Origin: Amycolatopsis camponoti
GTDB lineage: Bacteria; Actinomycetota; Actinomycetes; Mycobacteriales; Pseudonocardiaceae
Direction of reading: 5' to 3'
Assembly: GCF_902497555.1 (NCBI RefSeq)
Contig: NZ_CABVGP010000001.1
Span: 2,336,501 to 2,400,500, forward strand
DNA length: 64,000 nucleotides
Shown here: positions 18,601 to 28,511 of the stretch, in pieces
How the letters are laid out: each line of letters begins with the position of its first letter
Position numbering within the stretch: position 1 is the first letter of the stretch
Position numbers and translations under genes: made by a program
The notes under the pieces: generated by a model
What the model saw: only the letters and a program-made list of their open reading frames with translations
Told to the model about the DNA's origin: nothing
Database searches by the model: none

Positions 18601-19380
18601 CTAAGCCGTAGGCGGCTGATAAACCTTCGTCAGCTTCCCGGCGGCCGCACGGTCCAGCAGCCACAGCGTCCGCCGATGCCCGCGGGCCCCGGCGACCGGC
18701 AGCTGAACCTCACCGGCCCCCGCCAAGGCCAGCGCCACCGCGTCGGCCTTCGCGGAACCCGCCGTCATCAGCCACACGTCCTGGGCCCGCCGGATCGCCG
18801 GCAGCGTCAGCGAAATCCGGGTCGGCGGCGGCTTGGGGCAGTTGCGCACCGCCACCACCGACCTTTCGGTCTCGTACACCGCCGGGGACTCCGGGAACAC
18901 CGATGCCGTGTGCCCTTCACCGCCCAGACCCAGCAGCATGATGTCGAACGACGGCACGTCGCCGTGGTCCTCCGGGCCCGCGTTCGAAGCCAGCACTTCC
19001 GCGTAGGCCTCGGCCGCCGCGTCCACGTCGTCGCCGAATTCGCCGTCCGACGCGGCGATCGCGTGCACCCGCTTCGGGTCCAGCGGCACGTGGTCCAGCA
19101 GCGCCTCGCGGGCCTGCTTCTCGTTCCGCTCGTCCGAATCCGCCGGGACGAACCGCTCGTCGCCCCAGTAGATGTCCAGGCGGGACCAGTCGATCGCGTC
19201 GCGGGCCGAGGAGGCCCGCAGCTCCGAGAGGACCGCGATCCCCGTGCCGCCGCCGGTGAGCACCAGCGACGCCGACCCCTTGGCCGCCTGGACGTCCACC
19301 AGCCGCGTGACCAGCCGGGCCGCCGCCGCGGCGGCCAGGAGGTCCTGGTTCGCGTAGACGACGACCTCGGTCTTGCTCAT
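18601..19380 (-). CDS. pgl: 6-phosphogluconolactonase
   Basis: This enzyme hydrolyses 6-phosphogluconolactone, the second step of the oxidative pentose phosphate pathway. The 259-residue DevB/NagB-fold protein has LTGGGTGIAVLSEL (phosphate loop), DIYWGDERFVPADSDERN, and the catalytic region LLGLGGEGHTASVFPESP. ATG 19380 overlaps the opcA stop (ATGA). It is the last gene of the operon and is followed by a strong terminator. Confidence 0.96.
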   Translation of the reverse strand: MSKTEVVVYANQDLLAAAAAARLVTRLVDVQAAKGSASLVLTGGGTGIAVLSELRASSARDAIDWSRLDIYWGDERFVPADSDERNEKQAREALLDHVPLDPKRVHAIAASDGEFGDDVDAAAEAYAEVLASNAGPEDHGDVPSFDIMLLGLGGEGHTASVFPESPAVYETERSVVAVRNCPKPPPTRISLTLPAIRRAQDVWLMTAGSAKADAVALALAGAGEVQLPVAGARGHRRTLWLLDRAAAGKLTKVYQPPTA

Positions 19381-20378
19381 TTCTTCGCCTTGGCGGACAC
19401 GCCCGCGGCCGCGGGCGACGTGACGTCGGCCTTGGCCGGCGCGCCCGTCTTGCCGTTGGTGCCGGACGTGATCTTGCCCAGGCCGTGCAGCGCCGCCTCG
19501 TAGACCTCGTCCGGGTCGAGCCGCCGCAGCTCCTCGACCAGGCAGTCCTGGGTGCTGCGCCGCTGCAGGGCGATCCGCCGGGTCGGCTGGCCCGGCTGGG
19601 TCAGCGTGCCGACGCGCCCGTCCGGCCGGTGCAGCTCCACCGCGCCCGAACGCCGGTCCAGCGTCACCGAGATGATCCCGGCCGCGCCCGAGCTCTTGAC
19701 CCGCTTGACCGGCACCTTCAGGTACTCGGCCAGCCACGCGGCCAGCAGCTCGGTCGACGGCGAGTCGGCCTCGCCGGTCACGGTCGCGCCGGTGATCTTC
19801 TCGTACGGCGGCAGGTCCAGCGCGGAGACGAGCTGGGCGCGCCAGTGCGTCAGCCGCGTCCAGGCCAGGTCGGTGTCGCCGGCCGTGTAGGCCTTCGCCC
19901 GCGTGGTCAGCGCCTTGACCGGGCTCTTCTCCGCGGCCGAGTCGGTGATCCGGCGCTGGGCCAGCTCACCGAGCGGGTCCTTGTCCGGGTCCTTCGGACC
20001 GGCGCTGGGCCACCAGCACACGATCGGCGCATCGGGCAGCAGCAGCGGCACGACGGCGCTCTGGCCCTGGGCCGCCAGCGGGCCGTAGAGCCGCAGCACG
20101 ATGACCTCGCTCGCGCCGGCGTCGCCGCCGACCCGGATCTGGCCGTCGATGCGCGGCGCCGCGGTGCGGGCGCCCTTGGCGACCACGATCACCCGCGACG
20201 GGTGCTCGCGGCTCGCGCCGTTCGCCGCCTCGATGGCCTCCTCGAGCTTGGAGTCGTCGTCGGCCACGATCACCAGCGTCAGCACCCGCCCGAGCGCGAC
20301 TTGCCCGCCCTGTTCGCGGATCTCCACCAGCTTCTTGTTCAGTGCCGAAGTCGTGGTGGACGGCAGGTCGATGATCAC
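19377..20378 (-). CDS. opcA: Glucose-6-phosphate dehydrogenase assembly protein OpcA
   Basis: OpcA is an accessory protein needed for activity or assembly of glucose-6-phosphate dehydrogenase in actinobacteria and cyanobacteria. I place the start at GTG 20378, which overlaps the zwf stop as GTGA and gives the family's usual N-terminus MIIDLPSTTTSALNKKL; ATG 20390 would add four residues. The family core IVCWWPSAGP and the ITDSAAEK segment are present. The C-terminal 30 residues are Ala/Lys/Thr-rich, low-complexity sequence. Confidence 0.95.
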   Translation of the reverse strand: MIIDLPSTTTSALNKKLVEIREQGGQVALGRVLTLVIVADDDSKLEEAIEAANGASREHPSRVIVVAKGARTAAPRIDGQIRVGGDAGASEVIVLRLYGPLAAQGQSAVVPLLLPDAPIVCWWPSAGPKDPDKDPLGELAQRRITDSAAEKSPVKALTTRAKAYTAGDTDLAWTRLTHWRAQLVSALDLPPYEKITGATVTGEADSPSTELLAAWLAEYLKVPVKRVKSSGAAGIISVTLDRRSGAVELHRPDGRVGTLTQPGQPTRRIALQRRSTQDCLVEELRRLDPDEVYEAALHGLGKITSGTNGKTGAPAKADVTSPAAAGVSAKAKK

Positions 20379-21898
20379 GGGCGCCTCCATTTCCGGCCGG
20401 TGCGCTCCAGCATTTCGTCGGCGGACGGCGGGCCCCAGGTGCCCGGCGGGTACTGCTCCGGCGACCCTTCCTTGGCCCAGGCCTCCAGGATCGGGTCGAG
20501 GATCTTCCAGGAGAGCTCGACCTCTTCGTTCACCGGGAACAGCGACGGCTCGCCGAGCAGGACGTCCAGGATCAGCCGCTCGTAGGCCTCGGGGGAGGAC
20601 TCGGTGAACGCGTGGCCGTAGCCGAAGTCCATCGTGACGTCGCGGACCTCCATCGTGGTCCCCGGCACCTTCGAGCCGAACCGCAGCGTGATGCCCTCGT
20701 CCGGCTGGACGCGGATGACCAGGGCGTTCTGCCCCAGCTCCTCGGTCGACGTGGAGTCGAACGGCAGGTGCGGCGCCCGCTTGAACACGACGGCGATCTC
20801 GGTGACGCGGCGGCCGAGCCGCTTGCCGGTGCGCAGGTAGAACGGCACCCCGGCCCAGCGGCGGCTCTGCACTTCCAGGGTCACCGCGGCGTAGGTCTCG
20901 GTCTTCGAGTCCTTCGCGAAGCCCTCTTCCTCCAGCAGGCCGGGCACCTTCATGCCGCCCTGCCAGCCGCCCGCGTACTGGCCGCGCGCGGTCGTCTTGC
21001 TCAGCGGCCCGACCGGGCCCGTCGCCGACAGCACCTTGATCTTCTCCGCGCGCAGGGCCCGCGGCTCGAACGAGACCGGCTCCTCCATCGCGGTGAAGGC
21101 CAGCAGCTGCAGCAGGTGGTTCTGGATGACGTCGCGGGCCGCGCCGATGCCGTCGTAGTACCCCGCGCGCCCGCCGAGGCCGATGTCCTCGGCCATGGTG
21201 ATCTGCACGTGGTCGACGTAGTTGGCGTTCCAGATCGGCTCGAACAGCTGGTTCGCGAAGCGCAGCGCCAGGATGTTCTGCACCGTCTCCTTGCCGAGGT
21301 AGTGGTCGATGCGGAACACCGACTCCTCGGGGAAGACGTCGTTGACGATCGCGTTGAGCTCTTCGGCGCTCTTCAGGTCGTGGCCGAACGGCTTCTCGAT
21401 GACGACGCGGCGCCAGGTGTTCTCGTCCGCGTTGGCCAGCCCGGAACGGGCCAGTTGCTTGGTCACCACGGGGAACGCGCCGGGCGGGATCGACAGGTAG
21501 AACGCCGTGTTGCCGCCGGTGCCGCGTTCCTTGTCGAGGTCCTTGACCGTCTGCGCGAGCCGGTCGAAGGCGTCGTCGTCGTCGAAGGTGCCCTGCACGA
21601 ACCGGATGCCTTCGGCGAGCCGGTTCCACACCGACTCCTTGAACGGCGTGCGCGCGTGCGCCTTGACCGAGTCGTGCACCAGCTCGCCGAAGTCCTGGTG
21701 CTCCCAGTCGCGCCGGGCGAACCCGACGAGCGAGAAGCCGGCGGGCAGCAGCCCGCGGTTGGCCAGGTCGTAGATGGCGGGCATCAGCTTCTTGCGGGCC
21801 AGGTCGCCGGTGACCCCGAAGATCACCAGGCTGGACGGCCCGGCGATGCGCGGGAGCCGCTTGTCCCGCGGATCGCGCAGCGGGTTGGTCCAGGTCAT
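20375..21898 (-). CDS. zwf: Glucose-6-phosphate 1-dehydrogenase
   Basis: This is the first enzyme of the oxidative pentose phosphate pathway; it makes 6-phosphogluconolactone and NAD(P)H. The 507-residue protein has the dinucleotide motif VIFGVTGDLARKKLMPA, the VIEKPFGHDL segment, and the active-site signature RIDHYLGKETVQN with the catalytic His. ATG 21898 overlaps the pgi stop (ATGA), and its own stop overlaps opcA. Oxidative pentose phosphate genes are the NADPH and ribose supply of the cell. Confidence 0.98.
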   Translation of the reverse strand: MTWTNPLRDPRDKRLPRIAGPSSLVIFGVTGDLARKKLMPAIYDLANRGLLPAGFSLVGFARRDWEHQDFGELVHDSVKAHARTPFKESVWNRLAEGIRFVQGTFDDDDAFDRLAQTVKDLDKERGTGGNTAFYLSIPPGAFPVVTKQLARSGLANADENTWRRVVIEKPFGHDLKSAEELNAIVNDVFPEESVFRIDHYLGKETVQNILALRFANQLFEPIWNANYVDHVQITMAEDIGLGGRAGYYDGIGAARDVIQNHLLQLLAFTAMEEPVSFEPRALRAEKIKVLSATGPVGPLSKTTARGQYAGGWQGGMKVPGLLEEEGFAKDSKTETYAAVTLEVQSRRWAGVPFYLRTGKRLGRRVTEIAVVFKRAPHLPFDSTSTEELGQNALVIRVQPDEGITLRFGSKVPGTTMEVRDVTMDFGYGHAFTESSPEAYERLILDVLLGEPSLFPVNEEVELSWKILDPILEAWAKEGSPEQYPPGTWGPPSADEMLERTGRKWRRP

Positions 21899-23517
21899 GC
21901 GTCCCCCTCCTGTACCGCGCGGACGACGGCCGCGAGGCCCGCGGCCCGGTCGGTCAGGTGCAGGCGCAGCACCGGGCGGCCGTGCTCGGCGAGCACCTGC
22001 CCGTCGCCCAGGGCCTGCGCGTGCTGCAGCTGGCCGAGGGTGTACGGCCGCTCCGGCACGTCGAGGTCCTGCTCGACGGCGCCGGTGAGCTGCAGGAACA
22101 CGCCGTTCTGGTGCCCGCCCTTGTGGTACTGGCCGGTGGAGTGCAGGAACCGCGGTCCCCAGCCGAAGGTCGTCTGCAGGCCGGTGCGCTTGGCGATCTC
22201 GCCGCGCAGCAGCGCGGTCGACGCGTCGTCGAGCCGGTCGAGGTAGGCCTGCACCGCGATGTAGCCCTTGTCCGGCGCCGACGCGAAGAACGCGCGCAGC
22301 ACGTCGGTCAGGCTGCCCTCGGTGGAAACCCCGTCGCTGCCGAAGATCTCGACCGGACCGTCCACGTTGGACGGTTCCTCGCCGCCCTTCAGCTTCTCCG
22401 GGTCGTCCAGCAGCGCGCGGGCCGCCTTCTTGGCCGCTTCGACGTCGGGCTGGTCGAACGGGTTGATCCCGAGCAGCCGCCCGGCCAGCGCCGTCGCGAA
22501 CTCCCAGAGCAGCATCTGCGCACCGAGCGAGCCGGTGACGGCGAGCTTCGCCGCACCCTTCGCCGGGCCGACGGCGACCGCCGTGGCATCGGACTTCGCG
22601 TCGGCGAAGCCGGGCGCCTCGACGCCTTCGACGGCGACCGGCAGCAACCCGGTTCCCTGCTTGCCGGTGGACTCGGCGATCAGCTGCTCCGCCCAGTCGG
22701 GGAAGCCCTTGATGCCGGAACCGGAGTCGGCCAGCACGACCTTCTCGGCGCCCGCTTCGTGCGCGGCGGCCCACGCGGCGGCCAGCTTGACCGCCGGGTT
22801 GTCCGCCGAGTCCGCGCCGAGCTCTTCGGCCACCGAGGCGGCCTGGTCGAGCAGGCGGGCGACGTCCGCGCCGGCGAGACCGGCCGGCACGAGCCCGAAC
22901 GCGGTCAGCGCCGAGTAACGGCCGCCGACGTGCGGGTCGGCGAGGAAGGTCTTGCGGTAACCCTCCTTTTCGGACAGTTCCTGGAACGGCGAGCCCGGGT
23001 CGGTGACGACCACGATCCGCCGCGCCGCGTCGATCCCCGCGTCGGTGAACGCCTTCGCGAAGATCCGCCGGTGGCTGTCGGTCTCGACGGTGCCACCCGA
23101 CTTCGACGACACCACGATCACCGTGCGCTCGAGGTCGCCGGCCAGCGCGTCGGCGACCTGGCCGGGGTCGGTCGTGTCGAGCACGGTCAGCGCGACGCCG
23201 TCGGTGCCGGTGATCACCTCCGGCGCCAGCGAGGAGCCGCCCATGCCGGCGAGCACCACGCGGTCGACACCCTCGGACCGCAGTTCGGTCCGCAGCGCCT
23301 CGATCTCGCCGATCAGCGGCCGGGACGACTTGTGCAGCGTCGTCCACGAAAGCCGGATCGACGCCTCGGACTCGGCGTCCGGTCCCCACAACGTGGGGTC
23401 CTGCGCCGCCAGCTTCGACGCGGCCTGGTCGGTGACCAGCCGCTCGGCCAGCGGCGCGGCGCGCTCCGCCAGTTCGGCGTCCACGATCTCGACGCCGGTC
23501 TTTTCCCCTGTCGTCAT
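21895..23517 (-). CDS. pgi: Glucose-6-phosphate isomerase
   Basis: This enzyme interconverts glucose 6-phosphate and fructose 6-phosphate. The 540-residue protein has two SIS-type domains: LAGMGGSSLAPEVI, then VIVVSSKSGGTVETDSHRRIF (sugar-phosphate loop), and a C-terminal part with TGQYHKGGHQNGVFLQL. It resembles the divergent form found inside actinobacterial pentose phosphate operons rather than the E. coli-type enzyme. It lies between tal (8 bp) and zwf (4-bp overlap). Confidence 0.93.
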   Translation of the reverse strand: MTTGEKTGVEIVDAELAERAAPLAERLVTDQAASKLAAQDPTLWGPDAESEASIRLSWTTLHKSSRPLIGEIEALRTELRSEGVDRVVLAGMGGSSLAPEVITGTDGVALTVLDTTDPGQVADALAGDLERTVIVVSSKSGGTVETDSHRRIFAKAFTDAGIDAARRIVVVTDPGSPFQELSEKEGYRKTFLADPHVGGRYSALTAFGLVPAGLAGADVARLLDQAASVAEELGADSADNPAVKLAAAWAAAHEAGAEKVVLADSGSGIKGFPDWAEQLIAESTGKQGTGLLPVAVEGVEAPGFADAKSDATAVAVGPAKGAAKLAVTGSLGAQMLLWEFATALAGRLLGINPFDQPDVEAAKKAARALLDDPEKLKGGEEPSNVDGPVEIFGSDGVSTEGSLTDVLRAFFASAPDKGYIAVQAYLDRLDDASTALLRGEIAKRTGLQTTFGWGPRFLHSTGQYHKGGHQNGVFLQLTGAVEQDLDVPERPYTLGQLQHAQALGDGQVLAEHGRPVLRLHLTDRAAGLAAVVRAVQEGDA

Positions 23518-23525
23518 GTCGTGCT

Positions 23526-24638
23526 TCAGCCCTTCGCCTTTTCGAGCTGGCCGTTGACGGTCTCGAGCAGTTCGATCCAGGACTTCTCGAACTTCTCGAC
23601 GCCCTCGTTCTCCAGGACGACGAACACGTCGGTGATGTCGATGCCGACCGCCGAAAGCTTGTCGAAGACCTCCTGCGCCTCGGCGGCGCGGCCGGAGACC
23701 TGGTCACCGGTGATCTCGGCGTGCTCGGCGACCGCGTCCAGGGTCTTCTCCGGCATCGTGTTGACGGTGTCCTTCACCACGAGCTGGTCGACGTAGAGCG
23801 TGGGGGAGTAGTCCGGGTTCTTCACGCCGGTCGAGGCCCACAGCGGGCGCTGCGCGTTGGCGCCGTCGGCCGCGAGGGCCTTCCAGCGGTCCGTGGCCGA
23901 CAGCTCCTCGAAGGCCGCGTAGGCGAGCCGGGCGTTGGCGACGGCGGCCTTGCCGCGGAGGGCCTTGGCCTCGTCGGTGCCGATCGCGTCCAGGCGCTTG
24001 TCGATCTCGGTGTCCACGCGGGACACGAAGAACGACGCCACCGAGTGGATGCCGCGCAGGTCGTGGCCGTTGGCCTTCGCCTGCTCCAGGCCGGCGAAGT
24101 AGGCCTCGATGACCTTCTTGTAGCGCTCGACGGAGAAGATCAGCGTGACGTTGACGCTGATGCCCTCGGCGAGCGTGGCGGTGATCGCCGGCAGGCCCTC
24201 TTCGGTGGCCGGGATCTTGATCAGCGTGTTCGGCCGGTCGACGGTCTTCCACAGGTCCTGGGCCTCGGCCACCGTCTTGTCGGTGTCCTTGGCCAGGCGC
24301 GGGTCGACCTCGATCGAGACGCGGCCGTCGACGCCGTTCGTGGCGGCGTAGACGTCGCGGAACAGGTCGGCGGCGTTGCGCACGTCGGTCGTGGTCAGGT
24401 CGCGGATGGTCGCCTCGACGTCGGCGCCCTGGGCGGCGAGCTCCTTCGTCCGCTCGTCGTAGGCGTCACCCTTCGACATCGCGTTGGCGAAGATCGTCGG
24501 GTTGGTCGTCACGCCGACGACGTGCTTGTCGCGGACCAGCGCGGCGAGGTTGCCGGTGTTCAGGCGTTCGCGCGAGAGGTCGTCCAGCCAGATCGAAACA
24601 CCGGCCTCGGACAGCTGCGCGAGCTTGTCGTTGCTCAT
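23526..24638 (-). CDS. tal: Transaldolase
   Basis: This enzyme transfers dihydroxyacetone units between sugar phosphates in the non-oxidative pentose phosphate pathway. The 370-residue actinobacterial form has [37 protein letters not shown], and the Schiff-base region [16 protein letters not shown] with the catalytic Lys, then INVTLIFS-like [13 protein letters not shown]. It is 11 bp downstream of tkt and 8 bp upstream of pgi in the same operon. Confidence 0.97.
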   Translation of the reverse strand: MSNDKLAQLSEAGVSIWLDDLSRERLNTGNLAALVRDKHVVGVTTNPTIFANAMSKGDAYDERTKELAAQGADVEATIRDLTTTDVRNAADLFRDVYAATNGVDGRVSIEVDPRLAKDTDKTVAEAQDLWKTVDRPNTLIKIPATEEGLPAITATLAEGISVNVTLIFSVERYKKVIEAYFAGLEQAKANGHDLRGIHSVASFFVSRVDTEIDKRLDAIGTDEAKALRGKAAVANARLAYAAFEELSATDRWKALAADGANAQRPLWASTGVKNPDYSPTLYVDQLVVKDTVNTMPEKTLDAVAEHAEITGDQVSGRAAEAQEVFDKLSAVGIDITDVFVVLENEGVEKFEKSWIELLETVNGQLEKAKG

Positions 24639-24649
24639 CTATGTCCCCT

Positions 24650-26749
24650 TCAGTTCTTGGTGTTGGCGATCGAGCGGCGGGCCGCGTCGACGACTGCCTC
24701 CGTGGTGAAACCGAACTCACGGAACAGTGTGGCGGCATCGGCGGAGGCGCCGAAGTGCTCGATCGAAACGTTCACCCCGGCGTCACCGGTGAAGCGGTGC
24801 CACGACTGGGCGATGCCCGCCTCGACGGACACACGGGCCTTCACCCCGGCCGGGATGACGGATTCGCGGTAGGCCGCGTCCTGCGCGTCGAACCACTCGA
24901 CGCACGGCATCGAGACGACGCGCGCCTTGACGCCGTCGGCCTCGAGGACCTTCTTCGCCTCGACGGCGAGCTGGACCTCGGAGCCGGTGCCGATCAGCAC
25001 GACGTCCGGCGTGCCGTCGGAATCCGCCAGGACGTAACCGCCCTTCGCGACGCCCTCGGCGCTGGTGCCCTCGAGCACCGGCACGTTCTGGCGGGTGAGG
25101 GCCAGGCCGGACGGGTGGTGGATGTCCTCCAGCACGGCCTTCCACGCGTACGCGGTCTCGTTGGCGTCCGCCGGGCGGACGACGTTGAGGCCCGGGATCG
25201 CGCGCAGCGCGGACAGCTGCTCGATCGGCTGGTGCGTCGGCCCGTCCTCGCCGAGGCCGATCGAGTCGTGCGTCCACACGTAGGTGACCGGCGCCTTCAT
25301 CAGCGCGGCCAGCCGGACCGGCGGGCGCATGTAGTCGGAGAAGATGAGGAACGTCGCGCCGTACGGGCGGGTGCCGCCGTGCAGCGCGATCCCGTTGAGG
25401 ATCGAGCCCATGGCGTGCTCGCGGATGCCGAAGTGCAGCGTCCGGCCGTACGGGCTGGTCTTCCACATGTCCGTGGAAGCCTTCTCCGGGCCGAACGAGT
25501 CGGCGCCCTTCATCGTGGTGTTGTTGCTCTCCGCGAGGTCCGCGGAGCCGCCCCACAGCTCGGGCAGCGGCTCGGCGAGCGCGTTGAGCACCTCGCCGGA
25601 GGCCTTGCGGGTGGCGACGCCCTTGGCGTCCGGCTCCCACTTCGGCAGGTTGTCGGCGAAGCCCTCGGGCAGGGTGCGGGTGGACATGCGGTCCGCCAGC
25701 TTCTTGCGCTCCGGGTTGGCCTTGCCCCACGCCTCGAACTTCTCGGCCCACTCGGCGTGCGCGGCCTTGCCGCGGTCGAGCGCCTGGCGGGTGTGCTTGA
25801 TCACGTCGTCCTCGACCTGGAACGACTGCTCCGGGTCGAAGCCGAGGACCTTCTTGACCGCGGCGACCTCTTCGGCGCCCAGCGCGGCGCCGTGCGCCTT
25901 GCCGGTGCCCATCTTCTTCGGGGCCGGGTAGCCGATCACGGTCTTCACCGCGATGAACGACGGGCGGCCGGTCTCGGCCTTCGCGTTCTTGATGGCCTCT
26001 TCGATCGCGACGACGTCCTCGCCACCCTCGACGACCTGGGTGTGCCACCCGTAGGCGTCGTAGCGCGCGACGGTGTCCTCCGAGAGGGCGATGTTCGTGT
26101 CGTCCTCGATGGAGATCTTGTTGTCGTCCCAGAAGACGATCAGGTTGCCCAGCTCCTGGCGGCCCGCGATGGACGACGCCTCGGCGGTCACGCCCTCTTC
26201 GATGTCGCCGTCGGACGCGATCGCGTAGATGTAGTGGTCGAAGATGCTCTCGCCGGGCGCGGTGTCCGGGTCGAGCAGGCCGCGCTCACGACGGGCGGCC
26301 ATCGCCATGCCCACGGCGTTCGCCAGGCCCTGCCCCAGCGGGCCGGTGGTGGTCTCGACGCCGTCGGTGTGGCGGTACTCCGGGTGGCCCGGGGTCTTCG
26401 AGCCCCACTTGCGCAGCTGCTTGAGGTCCTCGAGCTCGAGGCCGTAGCCGGCGAGGAACAGCTGGATGTACAGCGTCAGGCTGGAGTGGCCGGCCGACAG
26501 CACGAACCGGTCGCGGCCCGGCCAGTTCTGGTCGTTCGGGTCGTGCCGCAGCGTGCGCTGGAACAACGTGTAGGCCAGCGGCGCCAAGCTCATCGCGGTG
26601 CCGGGGTGGCCACTGCCACAGTTCTCGACCGCGTCCGCGGCGAGCACCCGGACGGTGTCCACGGCGCGGGTGTCGGTGTCGGTCCAGTCGGCGGGGACGT
26701 TACGCCGGAGGAGTGGGTTGTTCTCGCTGGTAGGGGCGGTATCGGACAC
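24650..26749 (-). CDS. tkt: Transketolase
   Basis: This is a thiamine-diphosphate enzyme of the pentose phosphate pathway. From GTG 26749 it has 699 residues; GGAG lies 5 bases before this start, while ATG 26770 would extend it. The ThDP signature ASDGDIEEGVTAEASSIAG and WDDNKISIEDDT are intact, as are SAGHSSLTLY, the DSIGLGEDGPTHQPIEQL pyrimidine-domain motif, and the C-terminal domain with LIGTGSEVQLAVEAKKVLE. It is the first gene of the operon and divergent from ctaB. Confidence 0.97.
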   Translation of the reverse strand: MSDTAPTSENNPLLRRNVPADWTDTDTRAVDTVRVLAADAVENCGSGHPGTAMSLAPLAYTLFQRTLRHDPNDQNWPGRDRFVLSAGHSSLTLYIQLFLAGYGLELEDLKQLRKWGSKTPGHPEYRHTDGVETTTGPLGQGLANAVGMAMAARRERGLLDPDTAPGESIFDHYIYAIASDGDIEEGVTAEASSIAGRQELGNLIVFWDDNKISIEDDTNIALSEDTVARYDAYGWHTQVVEGGEDVVAIEEAIKNAKAETGRPSFIAVKTVIGYPAPKKMGTGKAHGAALGAEEVAAVKKVLGFDPEQSFQVEDDVIKHTRQALDRGKAAHAEWAEKFEAWGKANPERKKLADRMSTRTLPEGFADNLPKWEPDAKGVATRKASGEVLNALAEPLPELWGGSADLAESNNTTMKGADSFGPEKASTDMWKTSPYGRTLHFGIREHAMGSILNGIALHGGTRPYGATFLIFSDYMRPPVRLAALMKAPVTYVWTHDSIGLGEDGPTHQPIEQLSALRAIPGLNVVRPADANETAYAWKAVLEDIHHPSGLALTRQNVPVLEGTSAEGVAKGGYVLADSDGTPDVVLIGTGSEVQLAVEAKKVLEADGVKARVVSMPCVEWFDAQDAAYRESVIPAGVKARVSVEAGIAQSWHRFTGDAGVNVSIEHFGASADAATLFREFGFTTEAVVDAARRSIANTKN

Positions 26750-26896
26750 TGAACTCCAACTCCCGGTCATGATGGTTGCGGCTGGTCTTGCTCGTTCCGG
26801 TTACCCGTGCGCACGGACATCTATCTCAATCGATCCCGAAGGGACGATATTCCTGCTCGCGGCCGTGCGCAGGGGCAATCGCGGCCCGTCCCGGCC

Positions 26897-26902
26897 AGCC
26901 TA
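26897..26902 (-). promoter_or_regulatory. Candidate -10 element of the tkt operon
   Basis: TAGGCT on the minus strand is the best -10 match in the 293-bp tkt/ctaB divergent region and would give a leader of about 140 nt. No convincing -35 is seen. For ctaB, TAACAT at 26953-26958 is a comparable candidate. Confidence 0.3.
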
Positions 26903-27042
26903 GTGCTTGGACCCGTTCCAGACCCGCGATCACCCACGGGATTCACCACGTCTAACATCGTTCGAGGGTTCACACCGGCGGGTTTCAGCGGCACCACACG
27001 CCTCCGGCATCGGGCCCGCCCGAACCTGACTCAGGGAGTGAA

Positions 27043-28023
27043 ATGTCGTTGGTGAACGCTGCGCACGGACGCAGTGACGACACCAGCGCCGTGCACCCGA
27101 CCGGTGAGCGACCGCACGGTGACCGGCGAAGCATCCGCCAGGTCGTCGGCGCCTACGCCGCGCTGGCGAAGCCGCGGGTGATCGAGCTCCTCCTGGTGAC
27201 GACCATCCCGGCGATGTTCCTCGCCGGCCGTCAGATCCCCTCGCCGTGGCTGGTACTGGCCACGCTGGTCGGCGGGACGATGGCCGCGGGCAGCGCGAAC
27301 GCGCTCAACTGCGTGATCGACGCGGACATCGACAAGGTGATGAACCGCACGAAGCGCCGTCCGCTGGTGAAGGACTCGGTGCCGCGGCGCGGCGCGCTGA
27401 TCTTCGGCTTGGTCATGGGCGTCGCGTCGGCCGTGGTGCTCTACTTCACGGTCAACCTGCTGTCGGCCGTGCTGGCCGTGGCCACGATCCTCTTCTACAT
27501 CTTCGTCTACACGCTCGGCCTCAAGCGGCGCACGTCGCAGAACGTGGTCTGGGGCGGCGCGGCGGGCTGCATGCCGGTGGTCATCGGCTGGGCCGCCGTC
27601 ACCGGCACCGTGCAGTGGCCGGCGTTCGTGATGTTCGGCGTCATCTTCTTCTGGACGCCGCCGCACACGTGGGCGCTGGGCATGAAGTACCGCGACGACT
27701 ACGAGCGCGCGGGCGTCCCGATGCTGCCGGTGGTGGCCACCGCCCAGCACGTCGCCAAGCAGATCGTCATCTACTCGTGGGTGATGGTGGCGTGGACGCT
27801 GCTGCTGCTCCCGGTGACGTCCTGGCTGTACGGCACGTTCGCCATCCTGGCGGGCGGCTGGTTCCTCTTCTACGCGCACAGCCTGCAGGCCGCGGTGCGG
27901 CGCGGCGAAGAGACGAAGCCGATGGCGCTGTTCCACCGGTCCAACACGTACCTGATGATCGTGTTCGTGGCGCTGGCGGTCGACTCGGCCATCGGCCTGC
28001 CGACCCTCGGCCTGCCGTTCTGA
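27043..28023 (+). CDS. ctaB: Protoheme IX farnesyltransferase (heme O synthase)
   Basis: This enzyme attaches a farnesyl group to heme B to give heme O, the precursor of heme A for cytochrome oxidase. The 326-residue protein is a UbiA-family membrane prenyltransferase with about eight or nine helices. The first Asp-rich motif, [20 protein letters not shown], and the second polar loop with [16 protein letters not shown] are intact. AGGGAG precedes ATG 27043. The partner heme A synthase, ctaA, lies 10 kb away in this window. Divergence from tkt is the common actinobacterial layout. Confidence 0.97.
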   Translation: MSLVNAAHGRSDDTSAVHPTGERPHGDRRSIRQVVGAYAALAKPRVIELLLVTTIPAMFLAGRQIPSPWLVLATLVGGTMAAGSANALNCVIDADIDKVMNRTKRRPLVKDSVPRRGALIFGLVMGVASAVVLYFTVNLLSAVLAVATILFYIFVYTLGLKRRTSQNVVWGGAAGCMPVVIGWAAVTGTVQWPAFVMFGVIFFWTPPHTWALGMKYRDDYERAGVPMLPVVATAQHVAKQIVIYSWVMVAWTLLLLPVTSWLYGTFAILAGGWFLFYAHSLQAAVRRGEETKPMALFHRSNTYLMIVFVALAVDSAIGLPTLGLPF

Positions 28024-28511
28024 GCCCGGCGGAGTTCTTCGCCGACGTCATCGAGTCGGGCACCGTGCTCGGGGCCGACCACACCTGGTCACCCGAGCGG
28101 GTGGCTTCGCTGCTCGGCGACGATTACGGCGACAACCCTTCGAAGCACACTTTGGGGCGCGACCACGGCCTGGCCGAGTTCTTCTGGCAGCGTCCCGGTC
28201 CCGGGCACCCGTGGGTGGGGACACACTTCTCGGTCCAGGCGCACCGGCTTCGGTACCGCGACCCCGAGATGATCAATCGCCTGGTCCGCGATCGCTACGG
28301 CCCCTTCGACGGTCCGGTGCCGTTCGCCGAAGTCAGTGCGCTGCTCGCCGCGCGGGGCGTGCGGCTGGACGAGGTGCCCTATCCGCCGGACCCGGACGAG
28401 ATGCGCACCTACCGGCAGCCGGACGCGGGGATCCTGGTCTCCGTGGTCGCGGGCTCCTACTACGGGCAAGCCGGTGACCTCTACAGCGTCTCGAGCTCGA
28501 GCAAGCCATGA
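28020..28511 (+). CDS. Conserved hypothetical protein
   Basis: I do not recognise this family. The reading frame is open directly after ctaB and its N-terminal segment ([20 protein letters not shown]) looks structured, so translation probably begins at CTG 28020, overlapping the ctaB stop. The first standard start in frame is GTG 28065, which would give 148 rather than 163 residues. The protein is soluble and acidic, with [19 protein letters not shown], and ends in a Ser-rich tail. Its stop overlaps the next gene (ATGA), so the two are coupled. Confidence 0.6.
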   Translation: MSPAEFFADVIESGTVLGADHTWSPERVASLLGDDYGDNPSKHTLGRDHGLAEFFWQRPGPGHPWVGTHFSVQAHRLRYRDPEMINRLVRDRYGPFDGPVPFAEVSALLAARGVRLDEVPYPPDPDEMRTYRQPDAGILVSVVAGSYYGQAGDLYSVSSSSKP